A stretch of DNA of 64,000 nt, from positions 620,001-684,000 of the forward strand of contig JAVJRG010000012.1 in the NCBI GenBank assembly GCA_040218535.1, in the 5' to 3' direction. Origin of the DNA: Lacipirellulaceae bacterium. GTDB lineage: Bacteria; Planctomycetota; Planctomycetia; Pirellulales; Lacipirellulaceae. Positions within the stretch are counted from its first letter, which is position 1. Each line of letters begins with the position of its first letter. Below, one piece after another: positions 55,662 to 64,000 of the stretch. A program made the translations under genes and the position numbers. Below the pieces are notes generated by a model. That model had not been told where the DNA came from and ran no database searches. It worked only from the letters and a program-made list of their open reading frames with translations.

Positions 55662-56485
55662 CGTCGACGCGCGTAACTCCCCGTCAGAATCAACAACACT
55701 CCGGCTATTACCAAAGTCCCCGGCTCGGGCACCGCAGTAATCGAGGCCGATGCCGCGGCCAATGTCGCGTCGAGCACTGCCATATCGGGCACGGCTTCAC
55801 CCTGTTGGCGTTGGAGCGCGAGAAAATCGCTGCCGGCTGTGCTGCCATCCTCATCGAGATCGCCCACGGTATCTTGGCCGAAATGGTCGCGCCACATCGT
55901 GATGTCCGCACCGTTGACCAGGTCGTTACCGTCGAGATCAGCGAACGGGCGGATTCTGGCCAGGGCGCGAATATCGTACTCAAAGAAATCCGCCGTGCCG
56001 GGACCCGGCTCGTTCTCGCCGCGCATGTAGAGCCAACGGCCGATCTTCGCAGCGAATAAGCTCATCGGCTGACCCTGACCTTCAACGCCTTCAAACTTGT
56101 AAACGTCGAAAGGCGCACCCACGGGTAGCGGCGTTCCATCCAGCCCGCTCAAGTTAAGCGTGGCATCAAGATCAATCCCTGGAAAGGCCGCGGGGTGCAG
56201 CCAGAGCGCATCGACGTTCGCGAACTCAGCGTAAGGTTCGAACGCTGGCAACCAAGGACCCAAATCGCGCCAGCCCTCGATGAAATCGAACGTGCCGTAG
56301 ATGGGGGCTTCGATTTCCCAGCCAGCAAAACCGCCGGTTTGTCGGAGCGTGCTATGCCGCGGCAAGAAGCGGTAGCTCGTTAATCGGTCGGGCGGCTGCG
56401 CCTCAGCTCGCGGTGCCGAAACTAGAGAACTGCTGACCAGAACGGCCAACACCACAACCCAAGAAAAGCGCTTCATGATCTTCAT
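55658..56485 (-). CDS. PEP-CTERM protein with double dockerin-like unit
   Basis: A 275-residue exported protein: signal peptide (SWVVVLAVLVSSSLVSAPRAEA), a body with FLPRHSTLRQTGGFAGWEIE and LDATLNLSGLDGTPL, and two calcium-type loops (DLDGNDLVNGADITMW and DLDEDGSTAGSDFLALQRQ). The sorting signal is VPEPGTLVIAGVLLILTGSYARRR. The ATG at 56485 is used; another lies three codons in. The function is unknown. Confidence 0.83.
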   Translation of the reverse strand: MKIMKRFSWVVVLAVLVSSSLVSAPRAEAQPPDRLTSYRFLPRHSTLRQTGGFAGWEIEAPIYGTFDFIEGWRDLGPWLPAFEPYAEFANVDALWLHPAAFPGIDLDATLNLSGLDGTPLPVGAPFDVYKFEGVEGQGQPMSLFAAKIGRWLYMRGENEPGPGTADFFEYDIRALARIRPFADLDGNDLVNGADITMWRDHFGQDTVGDLDEDGSTAGSDFLALQRQQGEAVPDMAVLDATLAAASASITAVPEPGTLVIAGVLLILTGSYARRR

Positions 56486-56811
56486 CCCACAGCACGACGC
56501 CCCTCGATGCTGGCCCTGATTTCCCATCCGCAGGATAGCAAATGCGACCTTCTCCAAGCAAGCCTTTTTCGACACCCCCCAATAGAAGGAATTCTTTGTT
56601 GACAGTGCCGTCACGCGAATAACCGAACGGATTCTTAAGAATCAAATCAAGAAACTCTATCCCGTTGATCCTGTAAATCCTGTCCAAGAATTCCGCTCAG
56701 TCGACGGCATGTCGCGTTTCTGCATCACCGTGGTTGCCTCTCAAGAACGATTCCTGACCTAGACTTCATTATGCTACGCTCACTCCTCGTTCTCATGGTC
56801 TAGAGGAATCG
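56486..56811. other. Intergenic region between divergent genes (326 bp)
   Basis: No gene is visible. It contains the segment TTGATCCTGTAAATCCTGTC (56673-56692), which resembles a short repeat scattered in many bacterial genomes. The minus-strand leader of the PEP-CTERM gene and the plus-strand leader of the 56812 gene must lie here, but no convincing promoter was found. Confidence 0.5.
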
Positions 56812-57645
56812 ATGACTTCAATGTCCTGCAAAGTCTTTCAACTTCTGTTCGCTACGTTTCTTGTATTTGGCGTGGCGAAGTGCGTCCACGCCGCACCGAA
56901 GGTTGGTTCGCCGGAGTGGAAGCGAGAGCACGAGCGAAAGATGGCGGAACACAAACAGAAAATGGCGGAGCACAAACGGAAGTTCTCCTCGAGTAGTTCG
57001 TCGAGTCGTAGCTTTGAAAAGGGAGCGGCAGCCGCTCGCAAACGGTACGAGAAGTTTCACGCCGAACTCGAACGCGAACGTGCCGCCAAAGCCGCGCGTC
57101 AGCCCGTCGCACCAAAGTTCAACGCAGCCGCAGCTCCTTCGCCGCTGCACTGCCTGCTGGCCTTCCGCAAAGCAGCCAGCCGGGCAACTTCCGCTGAACA
57201 ACTGCTTCCTTATCGAGCGAAGGTACTTCGCGACAACTATCGCACCTCACAGAGTTGGGGTTCCGACTACGATCACCTCCAGCACGATAAAGACATGCTC
57301 CTGGGGATCGTCCGCATCGACGACATTCGCATCAATGACGACATCGCAAAAATCCAGGTCGTCAACCGCTGTAAGCTTGGTAGCTACACCGAAGGTACCT
57401 TCACAATGAAGGGCGAAGGCAATCGCTGGCGGATGGAGGCCTACACTTCTGGCAATCTTTTCTACTCTCGCCTGCCAAACCCACCCAAGCACAAGAGCCG
57501 CGAGAAACGGGACTTTCCGATCTACGTAGAAAACTATCTCGCGAGGCTCAAGTCCGCCGACGGGCAGCAACTGCCGCAAGACCAGCAACAAGAAGAATCA
57601 GAGCCGACGGTTCCGGAACCACCTGAGCCGCAGCCTGAGAGCTAA
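56812..57645 (+). CDS. Exported protein of unknown function with charged helix and Pro/Glu-rich tail
   Basis: A 277-residue protein with a signal peptide (VFQLLFATFLVFGVAKCVHA). A highly charged helical stretch with a small repeat (KMAEHKQKMAEHKRKF) follows, then a serine run and a region with YRAKVLRDNYRTSQSWGSDY. A compact domain follows (KIQVVNRCKLGSYTEGTFTM, then GEGNRWRMEAYTSGNLFYSR) that may be an all-beta fold. The tail reads SEPTVPEPPEPQPES. GAGGA precedes the ATG closely. The last 98 bp overlap the 3' end of the convergent PEP-CTERM gene. I do not recognise the family. Confidence 0.75.
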   Translation: MTSMSCKVFQLLFATFLVFGVAKCVHAAPKVGSPEWKREHERKMAEHKQKMAEHKRKFSSSSSSSRSFEKGAAAARKRYEKFHAELERERAAKAARQPVAPKFNAAAAPSPLHCLLAFRKAASRATSAEQLLPYRAKVLRDNYRTSQSWGSDYDHLQHDKDMLLGIVRIDDIRINDDIAKIQVVNRCKLGSYTEGTFTMKGEGNRWRMEAYTSGNLFYSRLPNPPKHKSREKRDFPIYVENYLARLKSADGQQLPQDQQQEESEPTVPEPPEPQPES

Positions 57646-58309
57646 GCGCTCCGTAGTCCGTTTGCCACTCGAGAATCATCTCAGGATCTACTCGTTGTAG
57701 CCCCAGCAAGTCGAGTCCGTCGACTTCGCCATCCAGGTTGAAATCCACGCCTGCCGACTGGGCATCAAGTTGGCTCCGGCCCTCGATGATTAGACTCGCG
57801 TTTGCAATCTGCACCTCTGGATCGGACACGATATATGTGGTCGCGAACAACGGCGGCGAGATAAAGCTCAACTGGAACTCGGCAGTTCCTTCGAGCCAAC
57901 CAGAGTAGTCAGGCCCTTCATTGGCGAACCGACTCGTGCGGAAAGTTTGCTCATAGGTAAACTCCCCTCCAACCGACGGCAGAATCTCTTCGACGAAAGC
58001 CCACTCGCCGGTGGTTTCGCCTTGAAAACTACCGAAGATGTCCGCGGGCAGGGGAAACTGTCCGGGCTCATTCAGATCGCCATAGAGCCCCGGCGTGTGC
58101 GTCCCTGTGATTTGCACCGTCGCTTCGTCGATCTCTTGAAACGCTTCTCCCAGATCAATCGAGAGGGTGAAGAAGTCGTTCGAAGCGTTGACCCCTGTGA
58201 GCTCCGTAATCGGTATCACGTACTGCACCGCGAGAGCCCGCTGGCACGCGGCCACCAGCACTATCGACAAGAAGCAGATACTGACAAAGAGATGACGAAG
58301 TGGAAGCAT
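57548..58309 (-). CDS. PEP-CTERM protein with single calcium loop module
   Basis: A 253-residue exported protein. A signal peptide (FVSICFLSIVLVAACQRALA) is followed by a beta-rich body (ITELTGVNASNDFFTLSIDL). Next comes a module DFNLDGEVDGLDLLGLQR...W-Q-T-D-Y-G just before the sorting signal VPEPSALILLVAGLAAVAARRR. The same 30-residue module occurs in three other genes here (58489, 59458, 62419). Its PEP-CTERM segment is encoded opposite the Pro/Glu-rich tail of the convergent gene. Confidence 0.83.
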   Translation of the reverse strand: MLPLRHLFVSICFLSIVLVAACQRALAVQYVIPITELTGVNASNDFFTLSIDLGEAFQEIDEATVQITGTHTPGLYGDLNEPGQFPLPADIFGSFQGETTGEWAFVEEILPSVGGEFTYEQTFRTSRFANEGPDYSGWLEGTAEFQLSFISPPLFATTYIVSDPEVQIANASLIIEGRSQLDAQSAGVDFNLDGEVDGLDLLGLQRVDPEMILEWQTDYGALSSQAAAQVVPEPSALILLVAGLAAVAARRRT

Positions 58310-58355
58310 GGTAGGAATGACTTCTCGCAAGGAATATTGGAAGCCTTCTCAAAAT

Positions 58356-58419
58356 ATCAGCCGCAACGCGTTAGCGTCCGGTTTTCCAGGTAACCGGGGG
58401 CTAACGCCCGGCGGCTGAT
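58356..58419. repeat. Dispersed-type palindrome (ATCAGCCGC...GCGGCTGAT)
   Basis: The left arm ATCAGCCGCAACGCGTTAGC then GTCCGG pairs with the right arm CCGGGGGCTAACGCCCGG then CGGCTGAT. It lies in the 179-bp spacer between two PEP-CTERM genes. This class of GGGGGCTAACGCC palindrome is, to my knowledge, common in Pirellulales genomes. Confidence 0.75.
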
Positions 58420-58488
58420 GCGCTATTGAAACTGCTTCTAGCCAGTTTCAGAGTCTAGCGAAACCAGACCGAAGAACGCAAGAAAGGT

Positions 58489-59430
58489 TTATTTGCACCC
58501 GCGATAGATAATACGTCGCCGGGCTACTCCGCAACACATTCCAACGAGAAGGAGCAAAGCCCCCGCGGGTTCCGGAATCGGCTGAGTCGCAGCCTGAGAG
58601 CCGGCGGTGCCGTAGTCGCTCTGCCATTGCGGAATCAGCGAAGAATCGTCCCGCTGAATTTGCACAAAGTCCGACCCGTCGATCGTGCCGTCATTGTTGA
58701 CGTCAGCAGACGGAGAAAGATTTACCATGAAGCTGCTGATAGCAAAGACAGTGCCGTCAACATCGAGCGTTACAATCTGTCCATCGACATCGACATCCTC
58801 AATGAACTGGATTGGTAATTCCAAAAGAGCATCGATCATGGTTAGCGCCCCCGCCATTCCGGTTGGCGTCAAGGTAATCGTCCCTAAGGTTCCAGGCGAT
58901 GCATTACCGATCACCGGTGAGTCTGCCAAATTGATCGTTTGATTCACGGCACCCGTGGAAACCACGGTTCCTTGATTGAGAGTAATGTCAAACTCCGAGG
59001 CATCGAACTCATACTGAATCGCGCTGGTGGCGAGCATCGTCAAGGTGGCTGGCGGATTCGGCGTTGTCACATCGGCCACCGCATCATTCACTGAAACATT
59101 GACACCAAAAGTGGGAGGTGATCCTAAAGTGAACAAGAAAGGACTGAGCGGCGAGACTTCCGCCCCCGTGACAGTAAAGTCCGCCATCGCAGGAAACCCA
59201 CCCGCGGTTCCGAAGTCGAGAGTCGTATCAATCGTCCCGCCCAACATTTGCGTATCGGTATCGCTGAAAGGAACGATAAAAACCGTGGAAGCTTCAATCG
59301 TGAGGCTCGACTGCTGCTCGTCGATCGTGAAGACGGTATCGACAGCAGTTGCAGAGCCGCAGAGAGCGAGGATAAAGGAAGGGGCAAGAAAAAGCTGCGT
59401 TAGTCGGAAAATATTCATACCCATCAGCAT
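58489..59430 (-). CDS. PEP-CTERM protein with single calcium loop module
   Basis: A 313-residue exported protein: signal peptide (LFLAPSFILALCGSATA), a beta-rich body (SSLTIEASTVFIVPFSDTDT), the module DVNNDGTIDGSDFVQIQRDD...W-Q-S-D-Y-G and the sorting signal IPEPAGALLLLVGMCCGVARRR, followed by seven further residues. Three in-frame ATG codons (59430, 59424, 59418) are possible starts; none has a clear ribosome-binding site. The function is unknown. Confidence 0.82.
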   Translation of the reverse strand: MLMGMNIFRLTQLFLAPSFILALCGSATAVDTVFTIDEQQSSLTIEASTVFIVPFSDTDTQMLGGTIDTTLDFGTAGGFPAMADFTVTGAEVSPLSPFLFTLGSPPTFGVNVSVNDAVADVTTPNPPATLTMLATSAIQYEFDASEFDITLNQGTVVSTGAVNQTINLADSPVIGNASPGTLGTITLTPTGMAGALTMIDALLELPIQFIEDVDVDGQIVTLDVDGTVFAISSFMVNLSPSADVNNDGTIDGSDFVQIQRDDSSLIPQWQSDYGTAGSQAATQPIPEPAGALLLLVGMCCGVARRRIIYRGCK

Positions 59431-59457
59431 AGTTACTAAATCCAGAATCGCCTAACG

Positions 59458-61161
59458 TTATGAATGCGAGCGTCGTCCGAGGATTACCGTGGCAAAGACT
59501 GCGAAAAGAAGCCTCCAGCCGCTCGGTTCAGGGACAGCCTGCGTTTCAGCGACTGAATTGGCCCCGCTACCGTATTCCGTCAGCCAAGTAGGAATCAGTG
59601 GCGGATCGTCTCTCTGGAGCGAAAGGAAATCGAGGCCGTCGACATCGCCATCGTTGTCCGTATCCGTTGAAGAAGAACCCGACAGGTCAGCCACAAAGAC
59701 GCCTGACGTGAAGTCGCTGAAGAAAAGCGTGAAGGCAAGCTGCCCCGCATCGTTGAAGCTGGTGCTGGAACCGCCCGTGCCAGCACTATTGAGAATTGGC
59801 GCAATGGCGGTAATCGTCCGGAGTTCTTCGGTGTTCGAATTGTCGTCCACATCAAACTGGTCGCCCTTGCGAACCACCATCTGCAGATCGCCGTTGAGGT
59901 CGGTCGCCCACAGGGCTTCATCATTCTGCGAAAAGTTCACGCCGGGACCGGAAAGATGCGACTTAAAAGCAACTTGGTTCTGATCGTTGAACGCTGGAAA
60001 CGCGATCTGCGTCATAACGACCCCAGGATCGAGCCCGGGCGCCTGCTGTCCATTGTGCCCAGCGAGGGTTAGTGTTCTGCCTGTGTCTTCATACCAAACT
60101 CCGTCGACGAAACCGCCCCCCAGTTCTTCTGCTGTAGCAACTAGGATCACGTCACCCGACTCGTTCGCATCAAAGACACTGAAGAAACTGAAATCGTGAT
60201 TGACCAAGCCCGGGGCCGGATCTCCTGTCTTGGCAATCGACCGTCCGCTTGAAATACTTGTGTCGTCGATTTGAAACTGATGAACACTCGTGCCGCTGAC
60301 GAAGCCTTGGTATTCGGTAAATACAGTCACTTGGCCAGCATCGTTGACCTTCGGAACGAATAGGTCTTTTACCGTCGTCCCCGCAGGCAAGCCGAAACCG
60401 CTGTCGCCGGATTCGACTAAACCGGTGGTCGTAGGAAGAATGCGACCAGCCAGATCAAGTGCCGCGGATCCCGTGACGACAGGGGCCCACTTACGGAGAT
60501 AAAGAGCCAACCGTCGACTAGCATTGGTGGTCACGGAATTGACTTCGACGACCTGGTTCGAGTCGACCGTGACCCCCGTTTGAGTAATCAATTGCTCAGG
60601 GCTGCCGCCCGATTGCGGAAGGTAGGAAATTGACGTTTCTCCCGAGGATGCAAGCGTGCAACGAAAGGTGCCATCGCCGGCGGAGTCGTAGCTCATTAAG
60701 CTGAGCGAATCACAGGTATCGCCGGTGCCAGCCACGGAGTCCCCCTTCTGAATGGCAAGGTCGGAAGTGCCGCCCTCACGGATGACGATGCCACGATCGT
60801 TTGCCGAGCTAATTGGTGCGCCATCAAACAAACTGAGAAGGGCCTGATCACCCTGATCGTTCGCGATCAGGGTGCCAAACACGTCGTAGGTGACCCCTGG
60901 GGCGGCGCCGGGAACTTGAGAACCGGTGAGGAAAGCGATCTGGTTTTGAGCAACAATCGCCTGTTCGCCCCCGGCCGTGTTCGCCGTGAAGACCGTCTGG
61001 CCATTTGTCAGAATCTGCGGCGCGACGAATTGCGAGAAATTGGTTAAAGTTTCCCCTTCGACAACGTCCCCCGTAAGAGCCGAAGTTGTGAATATCTGTG
61101 CCCGAGCTACGACAGACGTCAGTAGGAATAACGTAGTCAATAATAATGTGATACGTTTCAT
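59458..61161 (-). CDS. PEP-CTERM protein with repeated N-x-x-G strand units
   Basis: A 567-residue exported protein: signal peptide (ITLLLTTLFLLTSVVARAQ), then roughly eight degenerate units of the form I-x-x-N-D-x-G-x-x-x-F (for example VPKVNDAGQVTVF, FPAFNDQNQVAFKS, STSFNDAGQLAFTL). This is the choice-of-anchor tandem-repeat type seen in many secreted bacterial proteins and likely forms a propeller or solenoid. The module DTDNDGDVDGLDFLSLQRDD...W-L-T-E-Y-G and VPEPSGWRLLFAVFATVILGRR follow. The ATG at 61161 was preferred over a TTG three codons upstream. Confidence 0.84.
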   Translation of the reverse strand: MKRITLLLTTLFLLTSVVARAQIFTTSALTGDVVEGETLTNFSQFVAPQILTNGQTVFTANTAGGEQAIVAQNQIAFLTGSQVPGAAPGVTYDVFGTLIANDQGDQALLSLFDGAPISSANDRGIVIREGGTSDLAIQKGDSVAGTGDTCDSLSLMSYDSAGDGTFRCTLASSGETSISYLPQSGGSPEQLITQTGVTVDSNQVVEVNSVTTNASRRLALYLRKWAPVVTGSAALDLAGRILPTTTGLVESGDSGFGLPAGTTVKDLFVPKVNDAGQVTVFTEYQGFVSGTSVHQFQIDDTSISSGRSIAKTGDPAPGLVNHDFSFFSVFDANESGDVILVATAEELGGGFVDGVWYEDTGRTLTLAGHNGQQAPGLDPGVVMTQIAFPAFNDQNQVAFKSHLSGPGVNFSQNDEALWATDLNGDLQMVVRKGDQFDVDDNSNTEELRTITAIAPILNSAGTGGSSTSFNDAGQLAFTLFFSDFTSGVFVADLSGSSSTDTDNDGDVDGLDFLSLQRDDPPLIPTWLTEYGSGANSVAETQAVPEPSGWRLLFAVFATVILGRRSHS

Positions 61162-61182
61162 CGATCTCAACTTTCAAAAAAC

Positions 61183-62376
61183 TCAGTCGACTCTGAAACT
61201 CCGAGCCTCTGCCGCAAGCTGCGAATGAACGATACTAGCAACCCGGGGCTTGCGTTGAGGGCAAATAAAAAGTGCGAGGGCCGCTAGACAAAGCAGCAAG
61301 CTCGCCGGCTCCGGCACACCCACCTCGGGAGTTGCTACAACAACGTGCTCGCCGTCAATGCAGTCGCCGTTGACCGAGCCGGCGAGGACTTCGATCGTTC
61401 CCAAGTTCTCGAACGTGCCGCTGGGGTGGTGGAGCAGTTCGATTCGTCCCGCACCGCCGCAGCCTCCGACATTCACTCCGCTTCCGCCATCGCCACCGTT
61501 GGCTTGCATGAGAGTCGCCGCATCAAGAGCAATCGACTGTCCGTGGACGAGGATTCCGCCGCCGCTACCTGCGCCGCCATCAGAAAAACCGTTCGCTCCG
61601 TCGCCACCGTTGGCGAGAATGGTTGCACCGGCGAAGTCCAGCGTTGAGAGCGCGCCGATTTCGAGCGCGCCGCCCCCGGCTCCACCGCCACCTCCCAGCC
61701 GAGTTGTACTTTGTCCGCCGCCCCCACCGCCGCCACTGCCAGCGAACAATAAGTCGCGTAGCGGATCACCATAAGGCAAACCGCCCGGGCGTTCGGTCAC
61801 CGCAACGCCACCGCGACCTCCGCCCGTGCCGAAACCGGCCCCGGAACCTGAACCAACGCCGCTGACCGACGCACTGTTCGACCCATTCACGCCGTGCCCT
61901 GGACCGATCCCGTCGCGTTCCGAACTAAACGGTCCGCCATTGCCACCATCTCCTCCACCCGCAACGCCCAGTCCCCGCAAGCCGGTAACGACGTTGGGCA
62001 CCGGTTCCGAGCCATCACTACCACTAACGTCGATCGTCCCCGAGAGCATCGCCGAGCCTTGAAACAGAATCGCGAGCGCCTTATCGCCAACAACCGTGAT
62101 CGAATCTCCGCTGGCGAAAGTGCTCCCGCCGTTGAAAGCAAACACAGCAATGTCTGGCGCGTCCCCACCTTGCGGAACGACAATGCCTCCTGGAATCCCG
62201 TCGAAAGTCAGCGCATCGGTATCGATCGTAAAATCACCCGAAGGAAAAGCACCCAAGGATGAAAAGTCCCGCGGGTCGAGCGGTGCACTTTCAGCATCCG
62301 CTACGACGAGCATCGTTGCCGCCGCAACGACAAAAGTTACCTTCACCTTGAAGTGTGATAGGTTGGAAATACTCAT
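61183..62376 (-). CDS. Glycine-rich PEP-CTERM protein
   Basis: A 397-residue exported protein. After a signal peptide and a DFTIDTDALTFDGIPGG region comes a long glycine-rich domain (GVAGGGDGGNGGPFSSERDG, GSGGGGGGGQSTTRLGGGGG). It has the spacing A-N-G-G-D-G repeated, as in bacterial proteins thought to form polyglycine or beta-helix sheets. The sorting signal VPEPASLLLCLAALALFICPQRK is followed by an unusual 20-residue hydrophilic tail. It lacks the dockerin-like loop of its neighbours. GGAG lies ten bases before the ATG. Confidence 0.82.
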   Translation of the reverse strand: MSISNLSHFKVKVTFVVAAATMLVVADAESAPLDPRDFSSLGAFPSGDFTIDTDALTFDGIPGGIVVPQGGDAPDIAVFAFNGGSTFASGDSITVVGDKALAILFQGSAMLSGTIDVSGSDGSEPVPNVVTGLRGLGVAGGGDGGNGGPFSSERDGIGPGHGVNGSNSASVSGVGSGSGAGFGTGGGRGGVAVTERPGGLPYGDPLRDLLFAGSGGGGGGGQSTTRLGGGGGAGGGALEIGALSTLDFAGATILANGGDGANGFSDGGAGSGGGILVHGQSIALDAATLMQANGGDGGSGVNVGGCGGAGRIELLHHPSGTFENLGTIEVLAGSVNGDCIDGEHVVVATPEVGVPEPASLLLCLAALALFICPQRKPRVASIVHSQLAAEARSFRVD

Positions 62377-62418
62377 GAGACCAACACTCCTCTAGGGTTG
62401 CCGAGGGAGGAAAACTGC

Positions 62419-64000
62419 TCAGAGATGTCGTGCTATGCGTAAGGGAGAAACAACAGCAAACATTAAAAGGATGAAGACGACCGGCGCTGGTTCAGGCACA
62501 TTCTGTGAAGATGCAAGCGACGGCGTCGTCCCATATTCGGTTTGCCATGCAGAAATCAGCGACGGGTTATTGCGCTGCAACGTCAAGAAGTCTGCCCCGT
62601 CGACATCGCCGTCCGGTTCGGTGTCGGCGGCGAGTGCGGCGAGCACTTCCAGCACGACGTTGTTGGTGCCGTAGAGTATGTTCCACTCGAGGTTGCCGCT
62701 AAGTGCGGGAAGAATTTCTTGAACAAAGGTCCCTGTAATGCCGCCGTCTGCAGCGAGGATTTCAAAGCTATCGCCGTTGGTCGGATTGAAGCCACTCAGC
62801 AGTGACACGTCAAGCGTTCCATTGAGCGTCGCCATACCGGAAATGTCGAGCGTGTCGAATTCGCTCCCAGAAGTGAGGCCTTCGATCTCAATTTCTAGTA
62901 TTGAGAGTATGCCGAAATGAACATTGCCGCCAAAAGTTTCCAATCCGGGACTACTTCCGGGGGTCACATCGGCTTCAAAAAAGACATCGCCACCGCCAGA
63001 AATACCAAAGCCCGCACTGCCGAAGAACGTAGCGCTCGAGCCGGCTGAAACATTGAATAATGTCCCCGTATTAGCCACGTCGTCCCAGAAAGTCACGTCC
63101 GCATTACCGCTGACGATAACGCGTCCGGTGGTTTCGTTATTCAGGTCACCGAACACGTCAGTCTGTCCGTTGGAAAGAGCGAGATCGCCTTGGTTGGTGA
63201 GCCCTGCTCCGCCGACATTCAGAGCACCGCGACCCACGATGTTACCGGCTGCCGCGTTGGTTAGCGAACTGGACGTTTCCAGGGTTCCGCCTTGAAGGCT
63301 GATTAAACCTTGGTTGTTGCCGAGGGCGCCGGTGAGCGAGAGCGTCTTGCCAAATGCAACTCGAATTTCGCCGCTGGAGAAGTTGGACAACGGCATGTCG
63401 ATCTGGCCGTCACCTGTGATTAAGCCAGCATTGTTCAGCGAACTACTTCCCTGCAGTCTCGCACCACTACCTAGGAGTTCGATGCGACCGCCGTTGTCAA
63501 TATCTACTGGCGACACCAAGCTACGCGTTTGCTTGACGAAGATGCGACCACTTGATTTCACGTCAATGAGGCTGTTGATATTGAGTTGGCCTCCATCGAA
63601 TGAGAAATGGCCAAACAATTCAAAATTGTCGGCCGCGAATGAGCCTCCTTCCATGTCGAGCTGCCCTTCGGCGTTGAGAAATGCATCCCCGCCAACAGAC
63701 AAGGTCTTGTCGGCACCCAGAGTAACTGTCGCACCGAGTAATCCGCCAGCGCCAACCGTGATGTCCGAACCCGTTAGATTGAGCGTCCCGGCGTTGAACT
63801 CGAGAATGCCATTGGTCCCAACACTCAGGTTGCTGGTTGTGAGACTGCCGCCGTTGAGCGTCAGCGAACCAATCGAACTGACAATTGTGCTACTCGTCGT
63901 GGCAAGGTGCTTGTCGTCGGTAAGATCAACCACAGGACCGAGAAGTTCCGCGTTATCAATGCGTAGCAAGTTAGTCGTGGAAAGCGTGCCACTATTAAAA
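62419..64000 (-). CDS. Beta-strand-repeat PEP-CTERM protein, C-terminal part (cut by window edge)
   Basis: At least 527 residues; the frame stays open to the right edge (TLSTTNLLRIDNAELLG), so the N-terminus lies outside. The body is a run of strand repeats (SLTLNGGSLTTSNLSVGTN and similar), then the pre-anchor domain (LEIEIEGLTSGSEFDTLDIS) shared with the three giant proteins. The module D-G-D-V-D-G-A-D-F-L-T-L-Q-R ... W-Q-T-E-Y-G and VPEPAPVVFILLMFAVV plus a basic end complete it. It combines the body type of the giants with the single-loop module of the smaller proteins. Confidence 0.84.
   Translation of the reverse strand, partial: FNSGTLSTTNLLRIDNAELLGPVVDLTDDKHLATTSSTIVSSIGSLTLNGGSLTTSNLSVGTNGILEFNAGTLNLTGSDITVGAGGLLGATVTLGADKTLSVGGDAFLNAEGQLDMEGGSFAADNFELFGHFSFDGGQLNINSLIDVKSSGRIFVKQTRSLVSPVDIDNGGRIELLGSGARLQGSSSLNNAGLITGDGQIDMPLSNFSSGEIRVAFGKTLSLTGALGNNQGLISLQGGTLETSSSLTNAAAGNIVGRGALNVGGAGLTNQGDLALSNGQTDVFGDLNNETTGRVIVSGNADVTFWDDVANTGTLFNVSAGSSATFFGSAGFGISGGGDVFFEADVTPGSSPGLETFGGNVHFGILSILEIEIEGLTSGSEFDTLDISGMATLNGTLDVSLLSGFNPTNGDSFEILAADGGITGTFVQEILPALSGNLEWNILYGTNNVVLEVLAALAADTEPDGDVDGADFLTLQRNNPSLISAWQTEYGTTPSLASSQNVPEPAPVVFILLMFAVVSPLRIARHL

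Overview
This window reads as chromosomal DNA from a planctomycete, most likely of the Pirellulales / Lacipirellulaceae type. The evidence is a BBP7-family outer-membrane barrel, a DUF1559 relative, and ten secreted proteins with PEP-CTERM sorting signals, eight of them with dockerin-like calcium loops. The ribosomal and RNA-polymerase genes also fit. No species can be named from sequence alone.

Left part (1-12.4 kb, minus strand): the S10-spc ribosomal protein operon in canonical order, rpsJ-rplC-rplD-rplW-rplB-rpsS-rplV-rpsC-rplP-rpmC-rpsQ-rplN-rplX-rplE-rpsN-rpsH-rplF-rplR-rpsE-rplO-secY-adk-map. Map is cut by the left edge and rpmD (L30) is absent. A good sigma70-type promoter lies upstream of rpsJ. 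Several gene junctions are filled by hairpin-forming repeats built from GGCTATTGGCT-like units.

Middle accessory island (12.5-22.9 kb): a REP-associated transposase gene bracketed by its own REP pairs; an ANTAR regulator whose receiver lacks the phosphorylation residues; and a divergent promoter leading into a structured leader with two intrinsic terminators, ahead of a small unknown gene and a CsbD gene. Next come a protoglobin / cytochrome c pair divergent from an Rrf2 (NsrR-like) regulator, with two matching palindromic operators between them, then an MscS channel, an orphan PhnD-like binding protein, a broken DUF1559 gene and a BBP7 barrel.

Right-centre (22.9-41.2 kb, minus strand): transcription starts with tRNA-Thr(TGT)-Tyr(GTA)-Gly(TCC)-Thr(GGT)-tuf, the same order as the E. 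coli thrU-tyrU-glyT-thrT-tufB operon. It continues through tRNA-Trp, secE, nusG, rplK, rplA, rplJ, rplL, rpoB, rpoC, then rpsL-rpsG with their own promoter, and fusA. A strong terminator separates rpsG from fusA. NusG has a 145-residue acidic N-terminal extension.

Right end (41.4-64 kb): a cell-surface region. Ten PEP-CTERM proteins, all on the minus strand, include three giant beta-strand-repeat proteins. One of these carries a matrixin-type zinc protease domain, and a fourth protein of this type runs off the right edge. Interspersed are a DUF456 membrane protein, a voltage-gated-type potassium channel with a C-terminal zinc ribbon, an LbtU-like porin and an unknown exported protein whose 3' end overlaps a convergent PEP-CTERM gene. 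No exosortase is in the window. No CRISPR array, rRNA gene, prophage or biosynthetic cluster was seen.
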